From contig CM039502.1 of assembly GCA_022432975.1 (NCBI GenBank), positions 17,493,453 through 17,557,452 on the forward strand: 64,000 nucleotides of DNA, written 5' to 3'. The stretch's first letter is position 1; each line of letters opens with the position of its first letter. The notes beneath the pieces were generated by a model that was not told the origin of the DNA, made no database searches, and was given only the letters and a program-made list of their open reading frames with translations. The stretch comes from Begonia masoniana. Its lineage: Eukaryota > Streptophyta > Magnoliopsida > Cucurbitales > Begoniaceae. Shown piece after piece: positions 57,531-64,000 of this stretch. The position numbers and the translations under genes were made by a program.

Positions 57531-59571
57531 TTAAAAATAATAATAATAACATAAAAACAAAAACGACAGAATGGCCGAAGCCATTTTGTCGTTGGGAAAC
57601 GAAGGCAGGGGAGGAGGAGACGCGCGACGCGAGCGGCGATCGACGGCCACCGCCGGCAATTTCTGACGCTCTCCGGCCAGACGACGGCGACGAGCAAGGT
57701 CCGGCCCGTCTCCGCGCGCAACCCGACCGGTAAGCTCGGTTTTCACTCTTTTTTTTGGTTCGGTTTGAGGCCGTGGGTGACGAGCTCGATTGAGCTCCGA
57801 TCGCTGGCCGATTTTGGTCACCTCCGACGTGGGTTTGCCGACCCTTGGTCCGGCTTTGGTTGCCTGGCCGTGTTGAGCCCGATTTGGGCAAAATTCAGTG
57901 AAGCCCGATTTAGAGAATTGCGGTTTTGGTGAGTGTAGCTCGGGATTTCTGTTAGATTATTCAAATTGAAGGTGTGGGTGGTCGATTGGTGAGGAAATAG
58001 GTGGAATTTGATGAAAAATCGGAAAGGGGGAAATTTCTTATTAAGGGCAGATTCGGGTTTTTGCTATTTTGACCTAGCTAGGGTCGTTTGTTTTAAAAAT
58101 TCCTTTTGACAGGTTAAAATAGGTTATTAGAGGAGTATGTGGCCGCTGGAATCGTTCGATTCCGATTACCGACGCAAAAGTTATACACGTTTGAAGTTTC
58201 GGGTCGGTTTTTATCGAACCCAAATTAGTGGCCCGTTTAGTTAGGTTTTAATTGGATTAGGCTAGAAATAGTAATTTGAGATGTTTTCACGAAAATAAGA
58301 GTTTAGTTATGCCGAGCGAGTTCTAATGCAATGTTTTGATATTTAGGTTTTTCAGGTTCCGCGGTTAAGATTTCAGATAGAGACAAATTGCAAAGGACGC
58401 CAGGTAAGTGGATGCTAGGCTTCCGGCCCTTAAGGCCCTACATTGTGTCAACGCTAGGCTTTTCTGTTTTGATGATGATTTTCTGATTGTGGGGTCTTGA
58501 CGTGTCGGGTAGCCTAGGTTATTAGTTAATATTGTTTGTTAGGTTCGTTGTGATTAAAGCATGTCTATCTATGTTTGTGAATTTCTCATGCATCATGTTT
58601 TATAAAAGGTGCATACGAACTATTTACGAGCATGTTTTTACGATGAATTGAATGATAATGATTTAAAGATGATATGTGATCTCACGGGGTAAGTCATGTA
58701 CTCTCACGGGGTAAGACATGGTTCTCACGGGGCAAGTCACGGTTCTCACGGGGCAAGTCACGGTTCTCACGGGGCAAGGAAATGGTCTACTACGTAGACA
58801 AATGAAAAAAATGTTAACAAAACGAAACGAAGTGATCATGTTTTTACAAATGTCATGCATCTATGTAAATGTTAAGTTTAGTACATTCCCTTACTAAGCA
58901 TTAGGCTTAATGTTTATGTTGTATGATGTAGGTGACAGGTGTGAAGGTGAGAGTTCCTCTTGATGACAAAGAATAGGTGGTCGACGGGTGGTGCTCGTGG
59001 CGACGGGGTGTGTTTTGGCTTGGCTTGATGATTGGATGGTGTGCCCCGAACTGTTTTGTGGCGAATGGATGTGAGTTAGTTTTGTTGGTTAGTAGGTTTA
59101 CGTGTCGGTTTTGTTTGTGAAAGTAATAAAATGTTTAAGTATGTGGATTGGATGTTTTGATAGAAAAATGTATGAAAGTTTAGAACATGGAGTCTTAATT
59201 TTGGAAATATACTGGAACTGTTTGGTTATTTTAAAACAGGTAAGGATACGCTCGATTTTTAGAGCGATCCACGCAGTTCGTTTTCTTGAGTTTTCCGAAA
59301 TTGTAGGTTATATTAGTGTCATGTTTTGATGATCGACGAACGAGTGATTTTAAGGGATTTCAACAATCCGAGACTTCGATTTAATGGTTTAGAAGTCAAA
59401 ACGTTATGAGTGATATAAAAAGAAAAATTTACGTGGTTACGAGAGTTTAAAGTTAAGGTTACGTTATGGTTAGTTTGTTTAAGGGTTATGGGAAGTGTTT
59501 TAAAAAAAAATGATTAAATGATTACGTCACGACAAGTCTGTGGTGGCCCTAACCTGATTGGGGTCGTCACA
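57239..59571 (+). mobile_element. 5' LTR (2333 bp) of the second gag-only element
   Basis: TGTAACACCCGAG...GGTCGTCACA. Includes a short ATT/AGT-rich microsatellite (57478-57533), a GC-rich stretch beginning ATGGCCGAAGCCAT (a small hairpin), AG/GTAAGT at 58402-58409, GGCTTCCGGCC at 58418-58428, a five-fold 21-bp repeat and the GCATTAGGCTTAATG...GATGTAGGTGA block at about 58898-58935. Confidence 0.92.
58680..58779 (+). repeat. Five 21-22-bp repeats of TCTCACGGGGCAAGTCACGG type
   Basis: Units begin at 58680, 58702, 58723, 58744 and 58765 with small changes (GGTAAGTCATG, GGTAAGACATG, GGCAAGTCACG). The fifth is partial. They occupy the interval between the AG/GTAAGT site and the GTAGGTGA block. 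Confidence 0.9.
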
Positions 59572-59575
59572 ACTA

Positions 59576-59586
59576 TGGTATCAGAG
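59576..59586 (+). other. Primer-binding site of the second gag-only element
   Basis: TGGTATCAGAG five bases after the LTR end, matching the initiator-Met tRNA complement. Confidence 0.85.
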
Positions 59587-59742
59587 AGACGGAGTTTTAA
59601 AAGCGATTTTGTGAACTGCCTGCCAAAACACGAACCGCCACACGAGGACTCTCCATCGATTGTAAGTATTTAAGTTTAAGTTTGATTCATAGATGTTTAT
59701 ATTGTTTTTGTCTTGTGTTTGTATTGTGTCTAGGAACAAGAA

Positions 59743-60359
59743 ATGCCGAGGGCACCTAGGCAACTCCGAGTGGGTCCCATTAGCCAGCTTACAGATATGG
59801 TGCGAGTTTTTGAGCTAGAGGAGGAGCAGCTACCAGTTAGGGGCATAAAAAGAGTTGGTGAGGATTTAATTAGCGTGGTAGATGAGAAATGTACACGAAG
59901 GCTTGTGCAGTTCCCTCAATGCCAAACGTGTAAGAAGTACCATGGTGGGTTGTGTAAGGCAGGTTCTGGCCGATGCTTTGCGTGTAATGGACTGGGTCAT
60001 CTCTCTAGGAACTGTCCAATGGGGATTTTCCGAGAGGTGCAACCGCAACAAAAATAGTGTTGGCAACTACATCGATGGGGCGCTACGAGGCCCAACGATG
60101 CACCGCTTATACAGGACAAAAGTGAACGGCCACAAGGGGCTCAGCAAGCTCCTCGATGCCCTACGTGTCTGAAGAATCACTTCAGGGAGTGCAAGTTGCA
60201 TTCCGGTCGATATTTTCGGTGTGACAAGGTGGGGCACAAGGCCAGAGATTGTCTAGGACCGAATAAGATACCACCATGTTGTCCTCTGAGGATGTCTACC
60301 TTGATCGAAGAAGAGGGAGCCGCTCAACCATCGGTTATTCCAGGTATATTCATATAGTG
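59743..60359 (+). pseudogene. Gag remnant: N-terminus joined to duplicated zinc-knuckle modules, capsid missing
   Basis: Starts MPRAPRQLRVGPISQLTDMV, as gag N-termini do, and reaches a zinc module directly (CQTCKKYHGGLCKAGSGRCF followed by ACNGLGHLSRNC) with a stop at 60055. Past a frame change a second related module reads CPTCLKNHFRECKLHSGRYF then RCDKVGHKARDC and ends at 60359. The capsid domain seen in the first gag-only element is absent. The two modules share the C-x2-C-x3-4-H layout plus a classic knuckle, so the module appears duplicated. Confidence 0.78.
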
Positions 60360-62373
60360 GTGATTAATAAGATAAGGAGCGTTAGAGTAGGGGTTTAAAA
60401 CATAACTTTTGTATATTAGATAGAAGGAGGATAGTGAATAAGAAAGTTACGCATTGAGATGAATAACCTGGGATAGTTGTGCGAGTGTGTACATACCTAG
60501 AATTTATTACAATTGGAGGGATACAACTTAAGAGATATAACGGTTGAATAGACATAAACTGGACTTTAGTTGACGAACCTCCTAAGTATTTAAATGAAGG
60601 TAGTAACCAAAAGTCTAGCTCAGGTGAATTGTCGAATAGGAGCATTTGACTTAGTAAATATCAGTGAAGAGAATAAAGATATTGAGGCGGAATAGTGGTT
60701 CGACAGAGTGAGTACCAAGTAGGAAAAGTAACGAGTAGTTGATTTCGAACTTTTAGTTTAAAAAGATAAGAGATAAGTAGTAAGTCTAAAGTTGATGCAG
60801 TTTGAGTTAAACACCGTAACCTGTGACTTACCTCCAAGATGGAAGTAGGAACTTTAGTGTTTAAAGGACCCGAGAGGTAGATCGTAATGAAGAGTCATTC
60901 CCAGATTTTGGGAAAAGAATTGACTGGAGAGTTTAGGTGGTGACCAATTAAGTGGAATTTGAAGTGCGTATGAGTGATCGAACGATAGAGCGTGAAGCTG
61001 GAAAAGTTTAGAACTTTGGGGATGTAGAAATCGTCATTACTCAATAGGTGGTTAAAACCATGGATCAGTCAAAATTTAGCGCCTAAGTAGTAATTGAGGA
61101 AATATGAAGAATGAGATCAGATTAGGTGAGTTAGAAAGCTTGGCCTATAAGGGATTAAGTGAAAGCCGATTCATGTGAGAATTTAAGGAAGTAAACTCGA
61201 TCACTTTGTTAATTGCTGGAGACTTGAGAATTGATAGGGCTTGTGGTATGAGCCATGACATGCTTAGTTCCATTAAGGTAATGGATGCTTCTAAGTTTTT
61301 GGGAAAATAGAAGGATAAGATTTAAGAATTTTAGAAAATTTAAATCTACCTGCAACAAGTTTGCTAACAAGAAGATCGTTAAGTAAATCGTTGTTAAGAA
61401 GCCAAGTAGAATAATTAGAGCCTGAATAGCAGGAATGAAAGATAGTGGACTAGATTGTAAATTTGGAGGAAGTCCTTGTGAGATATTAAGAAAGAGTGTA
61501 GGACATTTTTGTTTAATTAAATAAAGGGTTTAGATTTGAAGTTAAACTTGAATGTGAAGTCGTGCGAATCGAGGGATTGGATGAGAGGAAGAAGGGTTTG
61601 CACGAAAATTGTGCAAGTGAGCTTAGAAGTGAGGTTAGATCAGGAGGTTTAGGAAAGTTTCGACTCGTAAGTCGTGTCAAATTATTTTTGCACCCTTTAA
61701 GGTGTTGGGTGAATAGTTTAACGACTTTGCTCAGACTTAAGAATTTGTTAGTGATTGATGAAAACCGAGGCACAAGTTGGACAAATGAGCGTTGTGGGCA
61801 TAATTATAAAGACTTAGAGAATACTTTGAAAGAGAAGGGGGTAAAAATTTAAGTATTCGGAGCCCCGAGTACTAGGATTGTGTTAGAGTGACTACTGGAA
61901 CGTCATGTTTGCCCAGTGTCCATGGTTGTATGGGTGCGAGTGATGGATTAAAAATTTGATGGTAAGGTATAGGAGGACTTGGAAGTGGAAGAATTAGGAT
62001 AAGAAGGCTATGTATTAGGTCCTTCGTATTAAGTAAGAGAAAAAGCATCGAGGAATTATGATGGCTATAGATGCGTTAGATTGATGTGGTATGAGAAAAG
62101 TAGGGAAACGATTGAATTAATTCGAGGAAAACTAGAATGGAGGTTGAGTTAGGGGAGATTTGAGAAATTAAGTGATGATGGATTAGGTTGAAAGCAATGG
62201 ACGTATGAGTGATTGAGTTACAAATGCATAGTTAAGAGAATCACAACTTTGAAAATCTAGGAATTGTCATTACATGATAGATGATTAAGGCTATAGTGTA
62301 ATCAAGATTTAGTATTGCAACAGTAATTACGGTGGTAGCATTGGACTGGGAAATAAGAGGATTGACTAAGCAA
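60360..62373 (+). other. Non-coding internal region of the second gag-only element
   Basis: No pol domain is recognisable in about 2 kb. Possible faint remains of 'NKKIVK' near 61364-61384. Small open frames are not conserved-looking and are not called. Confidence 0.6.
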
Positions 62374-62411
62374 CAATTTTGAGGAAAAAATTTCATTTAA
62401 GGAGGGAAGGA
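62374..62411 (+). other. Polypurine tract of the second gag-only element
   Basis: AATTTTGAGGAAAAAATTTC then ATTTAAGGAGGGAAGGA directly before the LTR start; a version of the tracts at 7385 and 53566. Confidence 0.8.

Positions 62412-64000
<1,589 letters not shown>

Noticed and set aside
57424..57891. ORFs in the GC-rich part of the LTR, and the matching 63080-63330 frames
   Set aside because: Present in both LTRs as non-coding repeat, not tied to any protein family; different frames are open on both strands.

Overview
This window is nuclear DNA of a flowering plant, most likely a eudicot. The evidence is spliced genes with GT-AG introns, two recognisable plant developmental genes, and a dense load of plant LTR retrotransposons (Ty1/copia, chromodomain-type Ty3/gypsy), a MULE fragment and a Cassandra-like 5S-bearing LTR. 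No tRNA, CRISPR array or prokaryotic feature was seen. I cannot name the species.

Only two host genes are visible. The first is an apparently intact four-exon YUCCA flavin monooxygenase of auxin synthesis (18844-20402), closest by recall to YUC1. The second is a LEUNIG-type transcriptional corepressor starting at 22635 on the same strand. In Arabidopsis YUC1 and LEUNIG are also neighbours on chromosome 4, so the pair looks like conserved microsynteny. The LEUNIG copy is a ruin. It keeps the LUFS/LisH start, the Gln-rich middle and several WD40 exons, but it carries at least five in-frame stops, small frameshifts, a 9.1 kb copia element in intron 1, a minisatellite/LTR-like insertion in intron 11, a solo LTR inside a WD40 exon, and a nested retrotransposon stack in the next WD40 exons.

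Layout. 1-17640 is a graveyard of truncated elements: a MULE transposase piece, minus-strand gag/LTR pieces, an assembly gap (3211-3310), a copia pol fused to a Ty3 pol with its 2.7 kb 3' LTR, a further retroelement ORF interrupted by a Cassandra-like LTR, a copia-type LTR, and a 1.95 kb tandem duplication carrying a minus-strand retroelement ORF. 17640-22634 is the YUC locus. 22635-43093 is the LEUNIG pseudogene with its insertions. 43094-64000 is a nest: a minus-strand chromovirus is the host, and it contains a solo LTR (43587-45759), a gag-only element with a 4.0 kb 5' LTR (45890-55856), a 30-bp satellite (55903-56402) and another gag-only element (57239 to beyond the window).

The most unusual signal lies in the long LTRs. 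Several carry clusters of short palindromes or inverted repeats whose sequences differ between families but which sit in a similar place. One LTR has amplified a 24-bp unit containing the G-box CACGTG to about 62 apparently identical copies. The long Ty3 LTRs also share a perfect splice-donor consensus (AG/GTAAGT) followed by a small GGCC hairpin or a degenerate form of it.
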